DNA of 64,000 bases. Origin: CAVSJA01 sp963728145. Lineage in GTDB: Bacteria; Bacteroidota; Bacteroidia; Chitinophagales; Chitinophagaceae. The notes beneath the pieces were generated by a model. The model ran no database searches. It was given only the letters and a program-made list of their open reading frames with translations, and was not told the DNA's origin. Shown one piece after another: positions 18,189-26,460 of this stretch (position 1 is its first letter; the number at the start of each line of letters is the position of its first letter). A program made the position numbers and the translations under genes. The stretch is from the NCBI GenBank assembly GCA_963728145.1, contig CAVSJA010000003.1:186001-250000 (forward strand), read 5' to 3'.

Positions 18189-19757
18189 TCATTTATGTTC
18201 TCCAAAAACGCCGCGTAGTTCGTCAGCGATCTCGCCGAGGGTGCAATAATTTTCTACGGCTTCAATAACGATTGGAATAATATTCTCATCTGTGGTAGCC
18301 TTGTCATTTAATTGTTGAAGGATATTATCACATTTTGCGGGATCACGACGATTTCTTACGGATTTTATTTTTTCAGTTTGTAACTGCCGTATGCTATCGT
18401 CAACGCGAAATACCGAAGGCGTTGCGGCTTCGTCGACCTGGAATTTATTTACTCCAACGATGATCTTTTCCGTTGTTTCCACCTGTCGCTGATGTTCGTA
18501 AGCGCTTCTTGCAATTTCTTCCTGGATAAATCCTTCTTCAATTGCGCTTACACTTCCTCCCATTGAATCGATTCTTTCAATGAGGTCAAGCGCAGCTTCT
18601 TCAACTTCATTTGTCAATGCTTCAACATAATAAGAACCTGCCAAAGGATCCGCCGTATCCGGAGCTCCACTTTCATACGCGAGGATCTGCTGAGTTCTCA
18701 ATGCAATTCTTGCTGCTTCTTCAGTTGGCAGACTCAATGCTTCATCATATCCGTTGGTATGAAGGGATTGGGTGCCTCCTAAAACGGCGGAAAGAGATTG
18801 GATCGTAACCCTGGCAATATTATTCAAAGGTTGTTGCGCAGTGAGCGTGCTTCCTCCTGTTTGCGTATGAAAGCGCAGCATCATTGCTTTTGGATCTGTA
18901 GCTCCCAGTTCTTTCATAATCCCGGCCCACATTCTTCTTGCTGCTCGAAACTTCGCAACCTCTTCAAATAAATTGTTATGTGCATTGAAGAAAAAGGAAA
19001 GTCGCTTTCCAAAAACATTTATGTCCAAACCTTTTTCCAATGCGGCTTTTACATAAGCCTTTCCATTACTTAATGTAAATGCGATCTCCTGCACAGCAGT
19101 ACTTCCTGCTTCCCGGATATGGTAACCTGATATAGAAATTGTATTCCATTTCGGGACTTCTGCGCTACACCATTCAAAAATATCCGTAATGATACGCATG
19201 GATGGTTTGGGCGGATAGATATATGTTCCTCTTGCCGCGTATTCTTTTAAAATATCATTCTGAATTGTTCCGGATATTTTCTTAAGATCGGCTCCCTGCT
19301 TCTTTGCAAGCGCAACATAAAATGAAAGAAGAATGAAAGCAGTGGCATTGATCGTCATGGAAGTAGTCACCTCTTCCAGTTTGATCCCGCGAAACAATGC
19401 TTCCATGTCTTCCAGGCTATCTATGGCAACTCCAACTTTTCCAACTTCTCCTTCTGCAAGTGAATGATCGCTATCGTACCCGATCTGTGTTGGAAGATCA
19501 AAAGCAACGCTCAAACCCATAACTCCGTGCGACAATAAATAATGGTATCGTTTATTGCTTTCTTCCGCTGTACTGAAACCAGCATACTGGCGCATGGTCC
19601 AGAGCTTACCGCGGTACATATCGGATTGTACGCCGCGGGTAAAAGGATAAACTCCGGGTTTTTCCTCAGGCTGACTATTTGGAGGAAGATCAGCTTTGGA
19701 ATAGATCTCTTTTATCTCAATCCCACTTTCGGTATATTTTTTTTCTTTTTCGGACAT
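18189..19757 (-). CDS. Acyl-CoA mutase large subunit (methylmalonyl-CoA mutase type, no B12-binding domain)
   Basis: This 522-residue TIM-barrel subunit matches the B12-dependent mutase large chain: YPFTRGVQSDMYRGKLWTM, MRQYAGFSTAEESN, SVAFDLPTQIGYDSDH, GYHIREAGSTA and FHTQTGGSTLTAQQP. The Tyr of RQYAGF and the Arg of EYAARGTYIYPP correspond to the residues known to hold the methylmalonyl carboxylate. Isobutyryl-CoA mutase has Phe and Gln there, so methylmalonyl-CoA is the best-supported substrate. The protein ends before any DxHxxG cobalamin-binding domain, so a separate small subunit is needed. That subunit is not in the window. It probably shares a transcript with the upstream hypothetical gene (44-base gap). 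Confidence 0.9.
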   Translation of the reverse strand: MSEKEKKYTESGIEIKEIYSKADLPPNSQPEEKPGVYPFTRGVQSDMYRGKLWTMRQYAGFSTAEESNKRYHYLLSHGVMGLSVAFDLPTQIGYDSDHSLAEGEVGKVGVAIDSLEDMEALFRGIKLEEVTTSMTINATAFILLSFYVALAKKQGADLKKISGTIQNDILKEYAARGTYIYPPKPSMRIITDIFEWCSAEVPKWNTISISGYHIREAGSTAVQEIAFTLSNGKAYVKAALEKGLDINVFGKRLSFFFNAHNNLFEEVAKFRAARRMWAGIMKELGATDPKAMMLRFHTQTGGSTLTAQQPLNNIARVTIQSLSAVLGGTQSLHTNGYDEALSLPTEEAARIALRTQQILAYESGAPDTADPLAGSYYVEALTNEVEEAALDLIERIDSMGGSVSAIEEGFIQEEIARSAYEHQRQVETTEKIIVGVNKFQVDEAATPSVFRVDDSIRQLQTEKIKSVRNRRDPAKCDNILQQLNDKATTDENIIPIVIEAVENYCTLGEIADELRGVFGEHK

Positions 19758-19801
19758 GCGTTTTCATTAAGCTCGAGGCTCGTAGCGCGCAGCTCACAGC
19801 T

Positions 19802-20335
19802 TTATTTAAGTAATTTCTTCGCCTCATAAGCCAGCACTTCGCTTACTACTCCATGTAAGGAAGCTTTCGGGTTTTGCATCAGCATTTCCAGGATGCTTTT
19901 GTTCAGGTCGGTTCCTGTTGCTTCGGCTGGCATAAAGGACGCAACCTGGTTAATGATGAGTATATTCTGGTCTTTTAGATTTCTAACTGCATCCCAGGCT
20001 TCCTGCGATACATAGATCTGTTGGGTGATATTGTATTCAAATTCCTGTTTGATCGATTGGACCAGCAAGGACTGCATTTCCCGCACTCCCATACCGGATT
20101 GACTTACGCGATTGATAAGATTTGTCAATGAGATTCTGTCGGCCAGCAAGATGAGTCGTTCGTATGCCTGTAACTGCAGATGTTTGGAAGGTTTTTGCGT
20201 TGCAGGATTGGATATTCTTTCTTCAGCCGCTTTTTGGGCCTCCTTTCGTTGTTTCCAGAGTACGTAAGCCAGGCTTCCTCCCAGCACAGCAGCAATTGCC
20301 AAAGCGATGTAGAGTTGGGTATTGGAGATTGTCAT
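19802..20335 (-). CDS. Hypothetical protein with one N-terminal membrane helix
   Basis: The protein has about 177 residues. Residues 5-27 (NTQLYIALAIAAVLGGSLAYVLW) form a membrane anchor. After a charged linker (KQRKEAQKAAEERI) comes a helical cytoplasmic domain with LQAYERLILLADRISLTNLI and QEFEYNITQQIYVSQEAWDAV. Similar small proteins occur in Bacteroidota genomes without known function, and I do not recognise a characterised family. The ATG at 20335 is preferred over an upstream TTG. It lies 44 bases before the mutase gene on the same strand, so co-transcription is likely. A functional link to B12 metabolism is not shown. Confidence 0.7.
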   Translation of the reverse strand: MTISNTQLYIALAIAAVLGGSLAYVLWKQRKEAQKAAEERISNPATQKPSKHLQLQAYERLILLADRISLTNLINRVSQSGMGVREMQSLLVQSIKQEFEYNITQQIYVSQEAWDAVRNLKDQNILIINQVASFMPAEATGTDLNKSILEMLMQNPKASLHGVVSEVLAYEAKKLLK

Positions 20336-20356
20336 GAATATCGTTTGGGACAAAAA

Positions 20357-20392
20357 TAGTTGAATAGTTGAATAGTTGATTAGTTGATTAGA
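20357..20392. repeat. Eight-base AGTTGAAT/AGTTGATT array, single arm
   Basis: Four tandem AGTTGA(A/T)T units lie between divergent genes, before the iscA-type gene promoter. Confidence 0.65.
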
Positions 20393-20429
20393 CAGATATC
20401 GTGGGGATTTATCGGTCGGGACCTATCAC

Positions 20430-20460
20430 TTGTTAACTCCCCAAATCATCTGTATTTTTG
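20430..20460 (+). promoter_or_regulatory. Bacteroidetes-type promoter of the IscA-like gene
   Basis: A TTG at 20430-20432 is followed after 20 bases by TATTTTTG (20453-20460). This fits the Bacteroidetes sigma factor consensus TTTG and TAnnTTTG. The start codon is 18 bases beyond it. Confidence 0.6.
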
Positions 20461-20478
20461 CCAAATAATTAAAAGCAG

Positions 20479-20823
20479 ATGGATACAACGACAGCGGCAC
20501 CGGTTGGCTTTTCACCCCGCGCGATAGTGGAAGTCAAAAGGCTGATGAGAGAAAGAGCAACGGATCCCAAAAAACACTTGCGTGTTGGCGTTAAAGGTGG
20601 AGGATGCTCGGGTTTGAGCTATATCCTTGGCTTTGATGAGAAGCAGGAGAATGATGAGGTTTATGAATACGAAGGATTCAACTATATCATGAATAAAAGT
20701 CATGGAATCTATCTCACCGGTATGGAAGTAGACTGGCATGATGGACTCGATGCCCGTGGATTTATGTTTACGAATCCGAATGCCAGCAAGACATGTGGAT
20801 GCGGGAGCTCGTTCTCGGTGTGA
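20479..20823 (+). CDS. HesB/IscA/SufA/ErpA family iron-sulfur assembly protein
   Basis: This 114-residue protein is full length for the A-type Fe-S carrier family. Conserved cysteines are in VKGGGCSGLSY (first Cys) and in the C-terminal NPNASKTCGCGSSFSV (the paired CGC). It accepts an iron or [2Fe-2S]/[4Fe-4S] cluster from the scaffold and passes it to target enzymes in the cytoplasm. No other isc or suf genes are adjacent, so the assignment among IscA, SufA and ErpA is left open. It has its own Bacteroidetes-type promoter and is followed by a GAACAGAG array between convergent genes. Confidence 0.93.
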   Translation: MDTTTAAPVGFSPRAIVEVKRLMRERATDPKKHLRVGVKGGGCSGLSYILGFDEKQENDEVYEYEGFNYIMNKSHGIYLTGMEVDWHDGLDARGFMFTNPNASKTCGCGSSFSV

Positions 20824-20832
20824 GACCAAATT

Positions 20833-20967
20833 GAACAGAAGAACAGAGGAACAGCAGAACATACCTGTTTACTATAAAATATTTTAGGATCTCATTTGAT
20901 GCGATAACCGGCTAGGTCCGATCGTTGGTTCTGCTGTTCCGCTGTTCATCTGTTCCGCTGTTCTTCC
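20833..20967. repeat. Eight-base GAACAGAG array, two complementary arms, between convergent genes
   Basis: The left arm (20833-20860) has GAACAGAA, GAACAGAG and GAACAGCA units. The right arm (20928-20967) has the complementary CTGTTCCG/CTGTTCTT units. The arms are separated by about 65 unrelated bases. Confidence 0.78.
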
Positions 20968-21000
20968 GATCAAATTGATGACGGGAACTAAGTGTACTAC

Positions 21001-21708
21001 TCAGCACTTCACCGTCTTCTTCTTTTTCCCCAGATTTCCTCTGTCTTCAACCTTCTTTATATAATCAGCCGCGCTGGGAACTTTGCACGCGGTGTCGCCC
21101 ATGTCCACCATCACTGTGCCTATCCGTTTGGCGGTTTCTTTTGCGAATGAATTGAATTCCGTTATATATGAACCAACGCAAATTAGGAAGGAATTCATCG
21201 CATAACGGACCCGGTTAGGCGCTGAATGAATTGACTTTTCAACTCGTTGTATGAGTGATTTGATTTGCTTCTTGTCCAATTCTTCATCTGGCTTCAGGGA
21301 TACAATTCCTGCAAGTGTAGACCATCCCGCTACTGCGATATTTTCATCCGTGGATTCGATCCATTCCAGTGCAAGTTCATAACCGTAGTTGCTTTCTGCT
21401 GCAACCCAGGCGACCGTAAACTCGCTGATCGACCACGATCGCGCTTTTTTCACCCAATTCTGCAAATCCTTTTTCGTCATTTTCGCATCGTCGGCGATCA
21501 ATCCAGCCAGGTACATCGCATCCGAATTGCCGGTATCATAGAGATCAAGTGCCAGTTGATAATCTTTCTTTACTTTTTTTACTATCTTCTTCAGGTCCTC
21601 GATCTTGACTCCATAGAAGGGTTCTACTGAGCCATGTTTCAAATATATTTTTTTGATTGATTCATTGCCCATTGATTTGAGCTCCTTCATTATTTCTGTT
21701 ACGTTCAT
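21001..21708 (-). CDS. DNA alkylation repair enzyme, AlkD-like HEAT-repeat protein
   Basis: This 235-residue all-helical protein matches the AlkC/AlkD family: an opening repeat with FYGVKIEDLKKIVKKVKKDY, the MYLAGLIADDAKMTKKDLQNW repeat, and SWSISEFTVAWVAAES. These proteins excise N3- and N7-alkylated purines through a HEAT-like groove without base flipping. The catalytic Trp/Asp of well-studied AlkD are not securely placed here, so activity is inferred from the family only. The C-terminal LGKKKKTVKC tail is basic. The start overlaps the stop of the upstream DUF4199 gene by four bases (ATGA), indicating translational coupling. Confidence 0.83.
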   Translation of the reverse strand: MNVTEIMKELKSMGNESIKKIYLKHGSVEPFYGVKIEDLKKIVKKVKKDYQLALDLYDTGNSDAMYLAGLIADDAKMTKKDLQNWVKKARSWSISEFTVAWVAAESNYGYELALEWIESTDENIAVAGWSTLAGIVSLKPDEELDKKQIKSLIQRVEKSIHSAPNRVRYAMNSFLICVGSYITEFNSFAKETAKRIGTVMVDMGDTACKVPSAADYIKKVEDRGNLGKKKKTVKC

Positions 21709-22235
21709 GCTAGTGCAGTTTTTGCTTTCCTTTTCAGGATAAATGTAGAAATAATTGTGATGATCAGTCCAATCAGGAATACGGTAATGAACATCAACCC
21801 AAACGCAAAAGCCGGATTGGCACTTAAGTCCCTGAAACTTTCCATTTCTTTAGCTTTTACCGCAAACTCGTCAGCTGGCAGCGATTTTCTCATTTGCTCA
21901 ATCTCACTATTGAAGTATTTGTCATTGAATTCAGGGTCCAGGTAATAAGCATAGATCAGGCTCCAGATTCCAAATAATACTGATGGAAAAAGGGTAATTA
22001 ATGTGCCCAGTTTCATACCCTGCCCGAAGCTCAGCCATCCATTATTCATTTTGTCACGGAAATATTTGATGCCAATGAATACAAATGCCAGTGATAAAAC
22101 GATACTGGCGTAGCCAATGATCTCCCGGGTGCCAAAGTCATCTGAGTTCTTAATAAACACAACATATGCCACCAGGGAGACGCCGAGGAGAACTATCGCG
22201 CTAAGGAAGCCGAAGCGGAGGATTGTTTTTTTCAT
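21705..22235 (-). CDS. DUF4199 family membrane protein
   Basis: The protein has about 176 residues and four predicted membrane helices: LRFGFLSAIVLLGVSLVAYV, EIIGYASIVLSLAFVFIGI, LGTLITLFPSVLFGIWSLIY and LMFITVFLIGLIITIISTFI. FIGIKYFRDKMNNGWLSFGQ between helices 2 and 3 is typical of DUF4199, a Bacteroidota-specific family of unknown function. The ATG at 22235 (MKKTILRFGF) is preferred over one eight codons upstream. Its stop overlaps the start of the alkylation repair gene by four bases, so the two are one transcription unit. Confidence 0.82.
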   Translation of the reverse strand: MKKTILRFGFLSAIVLLGVSLVAYVVFIKNSDDFGTREIIGYASIVLSLAFVFIGIKYFRDKMNNGWLSFGQGMKLGTLITLFPSVLFGIWSLIYAYYLDPEFNDKYFNSEIEQMRKSLPADEFAVKAKEMESFRDLSANPAFAFGLMFITVFLIGLIITIISTFILKRKAKTALA

Positions 22236-22340
22236 GTTGAGGAATTTTTGTTGGTGCAAAATAGGTTGGGAGCTCGCGGTTTGTATTACTCTTTCGTACC
22301 ATTTTTGAGTTTGATCTTCGAAATTCTACTTTAGTCCACC

Positions 22341-22466
22341 CGTTTGGCGTTTGGCGTTTGGAGTTTGGCGTTGCTACCGCGTTCGGGGAGCATATAAAAA
22401 CATTCGTATGCAATTTTTCGCAGGGCATGTTCCGCGTCCACCCCAAACGCCAAACGCCAAACTCCC
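22341..22466. repeat. Seven-base TTTGGCG array, two complementary arms
   Basis: The left arm (22341-22373) has four TTTGGCG/TTTGGAG units. The right arm (22441-22466) has the complementary CGCCAAA units and a CTCC variant. The same unit order, including the TTTGGAG variant, recurs inside a gene at 23501-23536. Confidence 0.8.
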
Positions 22467-22478
22467 GAAAGTTCGAAA

Positions 22479-22931
22479 CTATATTATTCGCAATTCCTTA
22501 GCTTTCTTCACTGCCTCAGTCCGGCGTTCTACATCCAGTTTCAAAAAAAGGTTCGATACGTGCTTTTTGATCGTATTCTCGGATACATACAATTTATCCG
22601 CTATTTGTTGATTTGAGAGCCCATCTTTAATCAGTTGGAGGATTTCGTATTCCCTTTTACTTAGGCCGAGTTTTTCAATTCGTTTTTCATCAATAGCCAC
22701 TGGGGGACTTACTTCAATAAAAACTTCTTTTTCCCGAATTACCTCCTTTGTTATTTCTTTCCGGAATAGCTTTTGGCTGATATAGATCCCGATGATGAGG
22801 AAAAAAAGACCGATGCCGGCTATCCAAAAGTCAAACCCAATGTCCGAGCCGAAATGGCTGAATTTCACCAATTGAAAAAGTATTAGGACGGCAAGGATCA
22901 ATAAGCCAAAGCCGATCACCACCTGTTTCAT
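22479..22931 (-). CDS. Membrane-anchored LuxR-type helix-turn-helix regulator
   Basis: This 150-residue protein has two N-terminal membrane helices (VVIGFGLLILAVLILFQLV and FDFWIAGIGLFFLIIGIYI), a basic/acidic linker, and a C-terminal GerE/LuxR helix-turn-helix (LSKREYEILQLIKDGLSNQQ, ADKLYVSENTIKKHVSNLF, then KLDVERRTEAVKKAKEL). There is no receiver or PAS domain. The topology puts the DNA-binding domain in the cytoplasm next to the membrane, so it may sense the envelope or a partner protein. The ATG at 22931 begins the first helix. It is preferred over an upstream start at 23003. It is divergent from the large MG2/plug gene at 23051. Confidence 0.85.
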   Translation of the reverse strand: MKQVVIGFGLLILAVLILFQLVKFSHFGSDIGFDFWIAGIGLFFLIIGIYISQKLFRKEITKEVIREKEVFIEVSPPVAIDEKRIEKLGLSKREYEILQLIKDGLSNQQIADKLYVSENTIKKHVSNLFLKLDVERRTEAVKKAKELRII

Positions 22932-23050
22932 GTACTGAATATACCAAGTTCGGACGATTATGCATAGATTCGCTCTTTCAAAAAACCGTTCAGACTTTAA
23001 CATTCAATAAAATACGTGAGAGAGAATTCTCCTCTATCTTTCTACCCGAT

Positions 23051-25486
23051 ATGAAGCGTAAATTCTGGTTTTATTCCCTTTTGATTTCGTTGAGCTGCAC
23101 TAACTGGTTATCCGTCGAGGCGCAGCCTTATGACAGCACCCTGCTCAAGCTTTATAATAAATACCCTCAGGAAAAACTCTATCTCCATTTCGACCGTGCG
23201 GGTTACAATCCCGGTGAAACAATCTGGTTCAAAGCGTATCTGTTTGATGGCCTGTTTCCATCCGACATGAGTAAAACGCTTTATGCGGAGTTATTGGACG
23301 AACATGGCAAAGTGATGGAACGTAAAACTGCGCCATTTGTTCTTTCAGGATCTGCTGCGGCATTCGATCTGCCGACTGATATCAAATCATCCGTTGTATA
23401 CGTTCGGGCATACACCAGATGGATGCTCAATTTTGATACAGCCTTTCTTTATGTAAAGGCGATACCAATCTTTGTGGCAAAACCAAGCAACAAGGGCGGC
23501 CCAACGCCAAACGCCAAACTCCAAACGCCAAACGCGTTTTTACAATTCTTTCCTGAAGGCGGCGATCTGGTTGAAGGAATCGACTCCAGGATTGCGTTCA
23601 AAGCAACAAACAGGCAGGGAATACCAATTAAAGCCCATGGTGATATATTGAATAGCAAAGGTGAAAAAGTAGCCTCCTTTACATCGGTTCATGATGGTAT
23701 GGGAACATTTACACTAACACCAGTGGCGGATGAATTATATCATGCAAGTTGGAAAGATCCCGCAGGAGCTGTTCAACAAACAGCTTTGCCGAGAGCGAAG
23801 AAGAGTGGAGTTGTAATGACAATAAACAGGGTGGAAAAAGGGATCCAGTATACAATTAAACGCATTCCGGATCCCGGTGCGGGTTTGTCAGTGTTTGTTG
23901 TTGCCCAAATGCATCAACAATTGATTTACCGTGCAAAGGCAAGCATGACCAGCAGCTCAATGATTAGCGGATTTATTCCCACAGAGAATTTGCCTGCAGG
24001 AATTGCCCAACTCACGATTTTTACAGAAAACCATCAACCTCTTGCAGAGAGATTATTCTTTGTAAATACCCAGGAATATTATTTCATTACTGATCTTAAC
24101 ACAGCTGTAAAATCCGTTGAGAAAAGAGGAAAGAATGTGATCCAGATCGATGTGCCAGATACGGTATCCTGTAATCTATCCATTTCGGTTACTGATGCAT
24201 CAATCGATCCAATCAATTCAGGAGAAGATAATATCTACTCCAGGATTTTATTGAGCGGTGACATCAGGGGTTATGTCCACAATCCGGGTTATTATTTCAA
24301 TGCAGAGGGGGATTCTGTAATGAGACATCTTGACCTGGTGATGATGACGAATGGGTGGAGACGTTTCAAATGGGAAGAAGCGCTTGCAAATAAATTCCCT
24401 GCAATTAAACATCAACCCGAAGAATACCTGGCTATTGAAGGAAGGGTGGCTGGTTTGAGCAGATCAGAGTTGCAACAAAAAGAACTAACGGGAATCATCA
24501 CCTTAAAAAATGGGAACCAGCAATTCCTGACCATACCCATTCAATCTGACGGAAGTTTTCAGGTACCCGATGCGGTTTTTTATGATACAGCAAAGTTGTA
24601 CTATCAATTCAATAATGATAAAGACAAAGTGCTTAGCACGAGGGCATTGGTCACCGTAGGAAATAATCTTTTAACCAGGCCACTCAATATAATTCCCGAT
24701 AGCGGTTGGCTTGCTGTGCGTATTCGACCGGATTCCGCATTGGTGAAGAAAAACAGGGAGATCGCACAAAAGCAGCTCGAGATCTGGGACGAAGAACGAA
24801 AAAAAGTAAAAACGATGGAAGCAGTTGTGGTAAAAGGAAGAATACGAAGCAAGGTGGAAGTGATGACTGACGAATACGCTTCAGGATTCTTCAAAGGAGG
24901 GGACGGTGCAACATTCATCGTAGAAGATGATCCCCTTGCCCAGTCTTCATTATCTGTATTGAATTATTTACAAGGAAAGGTTGCCGGTTTGATGATATCG
25001 GTACAGGGAGCCACAGATGCTCAATTGAGTTGGCGCGGTGGTTCACCTGCTTTATACATAAATGAAATGACGAGCGACGTGCAAATGATCCAATCCATGC
25101 CTATGACTGATGTGGCAATGATCAAGGTTTATCGTCCTCCATTCTTTGGAAGCTTTGGTGGTGGAGCTGGGGGAGCGATCGCTGTGTACACTAAAAAAGG
25201 AAAATCTTCGAATGAAAGAGTAAAAGGACTTGATTTTGCGAATATCCAGGGATACACAGCTGAGCGGCAATTCTATTCTCCCGATTATACAAAGATTGAT
25301 GAGAGCCAAATGCAACCAGATTTGCGCAACACTCTTTACTGGAATCCTTTTGTCTTTACAAACAAACAAAACAGAAGAATATTTCTCAGCTTCTTTAATA
25401 ATGATACCTCGAAAAAGTTTAGAGTTGTGGTTGAAGGAATTAATACGGAAGGAAAGTTGACGAGGATTGAGAAGATTTTTGAATAG
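23051..25486 (+). CDS. Secreted MG2-like protein with a C-terminal TonB-plug-like domain
   Basis: The protein has 811 residues. A signal peptide (about 1-24) precedes a macroglobulin MG2-like domain (EKLYLHFDRAGYNPGETIWF, residues 40-60). The middle is composed of beta-rich domains. Near residues 630-715 is a plug-like segment (SVLNYLQGKVAGLMISVQGA, DVAMIKVYRPPFF, GGGAGGAIAVYTKKG) that resembles the plug of TonB-dependent receptors, but no barrel follows. Such proteins are common in Bacteroidota with unknown function, probably at the outer membrane or periplasm. Residues about 151-162 (PTPNAKLQTPNA) are encoded by a seven-base CGCCAAA repeat array, an in-frame insertion. Confidence 0.75.
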   Translation: MKRKFWFYSLLISLSCTNWLSVEAQPYDSTLLKLYNKYPQEKLYLHFDRAGYNPGETIWFKAYLFDGLFPSDMSKTLYAELLDEHGKVMERKTAPFVLSGSAAAFDLPTDIKSSVVYVRAYTRWMLNFDTAFLYVKAIPIFVAKPSNKGGPTPNAKLQTPNAFLQFFPEGGDLVEGIDSRIAFKATNRQGIPIKAHGDILNSKGEKVASFTSVHDGMGTFTLTPVADELYHASWKDPAGAVQQTALPRAKKSGVVMTINRVEKGIQYTIKRIPDPGAGLSVFVVAQMHQQLIYRAKASMTSSSMISGFIPTENLPAGIAQLTIFTENHQPLAERLFFVNTQEYYFITDLNTAVKSVEKRGKNVIQIDVPDTVSCNLSISVTDASIDPINSGEDNIYSRILLSGDIRGYVHNPGYYFNAEGDSVMRHLDLVMMTNGWRRFKWEEALANKFPAIKHQPEEYLAIEGRVAGLSRSELQQKELTGIITLKNGNQQFLTIPIQSDGSFQVPDAVFYDTAKLYYQFNNDKDKVLSTRALVTVGNNLLTRPLNIIPDSGWLAVRIRPDSALVKKNREIAQKQLEIWDEERKKVKTMEAVVVKGRIRSKVEVMTDEYASGFFKGGDGATFIVEDDPLAQSSLSVLNYLQGKVAGLMISVQGATDAQLSWRGGSPALYINEMTSDVQMIQSMPMTDVAMIKVYRPPFFGSFGGGAGGAIAVYTKKGKSSNERVKGLDFANIQGYTAERQFYSPDYTKIDESQMQPDLRNTLYWNPFVFTNKQNRRIFLSFFNNDTSKKFRVVVEGINTEGKLTRIEKIFE
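23501..23536. repeat. In-frame CGCCAAA array inside a coding sequence
   Basis: Five CGCCAAA/CTCCAAA units lie within the 811-residue gene and keep its frame. The unit order mirrors the intergenic array at 22341-22373, about 1.1 kb away, read on the opposite strand. Confidence 0.85.
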
Positions 25487-25503
25487 TTCCGAATTCAGGT
25501 CGG

Positions 25504-25657
25504 AAATAGTTCCGAACCCTAAAGATGCAACGTCCCAAGTAATTAGTATGCTACATGGTTCGGAACTCTACATCGGGTACTCCGAACTTTAGGGTTCCGA
25601 ACCCTGCAGAGAGCTTGAGAATTAAGTAACTTACCTCTTTAGGGTTCGGAACTATTT
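25504..25657. repeat. Perfect 22-base inverted repeat built from GGTTCGGAAC words
   Basis: Bases 25504-25525 are the exact reverse complement of 25636-25657. Between them are further copies of GGTTCGGAAC and TTTAGGGTTCCGAACC (25556-25605). The structure fills the gap between two rightward genes and can form a large branched hairpin. Confidence 0.8.
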
Positions 25658-25669
25658 AAATCAGTGCAA

Positions 25670-26458
25670 ATGAAAAAACAAATCCTATTTTTTATCATAT
25701 TCACCGCTTCATTTATCCAGGCCTTTTCTAACAATTCTCCTAAGCCAGCAGCGCGGCAATATTTCGAAATAAAGATCTACCACGCGGGAAATGATGAACA
25801 GGTCAATCAAATAAAGAATTATTTGCGCCAGGCGTTCATTCCTGCACTGCATCGATACGGGCTAAAAAGTATCGGAGTATTTGAGGCAATAGCTAATGAC
25901 ACAGCGTCCGACAAAAAGATTTATGTATTTATTCCTTATTCATCTTTCCAGGATATAGCGAAAGTTTCAGATAAATTGAACGTTGACAAAACCTACAAGC
26001 AGGCTGGAATAAATTTTCTGAATGCAGCACATGATAAAGCTCCGGTCAAAAGAACCGAATCTATAATTCTATATGCTTTTGAATTGATGCCCCGCTCCGG
26101 TATGCCATCCTTAAAAGGCGATGTTTCAGCCAGGGTTTATGAATTGCGCAGCTATGAAAGCGCCACTGAAAATCTTTACAGGAATAAAGTGAAGATGTTT
26201 AATGAAGGAGGTGAGATCGCATTGTTCAAACGGCTTGGATTCAACGCAGTGTTTTATGGAGAAGTGATGGCTGGTTCAAAAATGCCGAATCTTATTTACA
26301 TGACTTCATTTGATAATATGCAATCGAGAAATGATCACTGGAAAACATTTGTCGATGATCCCGAATGGAAAAAACTCTCCTCTATGGTTGAATACAAGAA
26401 TAATGTTTCGCATATAGATATTTACTTGTTGAGGCCGCTCGAGTTTTCGGATATTTAG
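25670..26458 (+). CDS. NIPSNAP family protein with signal peptide
   Basis: The protein has 262 residues with an N-terminal signal peptide (KKQILFFIIFTASFIQAFS). The mature part has two NIPSNAP-type ferredoxin-like halves: residues about 30-130 (YFEIKIYHAGNDEQVNQIKN, FIPALHRYGLKSIGVFEA) and about 155-262 (RVYELRSYESATENLYRNKV, MFNEGGEIALFKRLGFNAVFYGE, LIYMTSFDN). NIPSNAP proteins are small dimeric alpha/beta-barrel proteins. In Bacteroidota they are often exported and of unknown function. The ATG at 25670 is used rather than a GTG two codons upstream. The stop is followed directly by an inverted-repeat element. Confidence 0.85.
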   Translation: MKKQILFFIIFTASFIQAFSNNSPKPAARQYFEIKIYHAGNDEQVNQIKNYLRQAFIPALHRYGLKSIGVFEAIANDTASDKKIYVFIPYSSFQDIAKVSDKLNVDKTYKQAGINFLNAAHDKAPVKRTESIILYAFELMPRSGMPSLKGDVSARVYELRSYESATENLYRNKVKMFNEGGEIALFKRLGFNAVFYGEVMAGSKMPNLIYMTSFDNMQSRNDHWKTFVDDPEWKKLSSMVEYKNNVSHIDIYLLRPLEFSDI

Positions 26459-26460
26459 AG

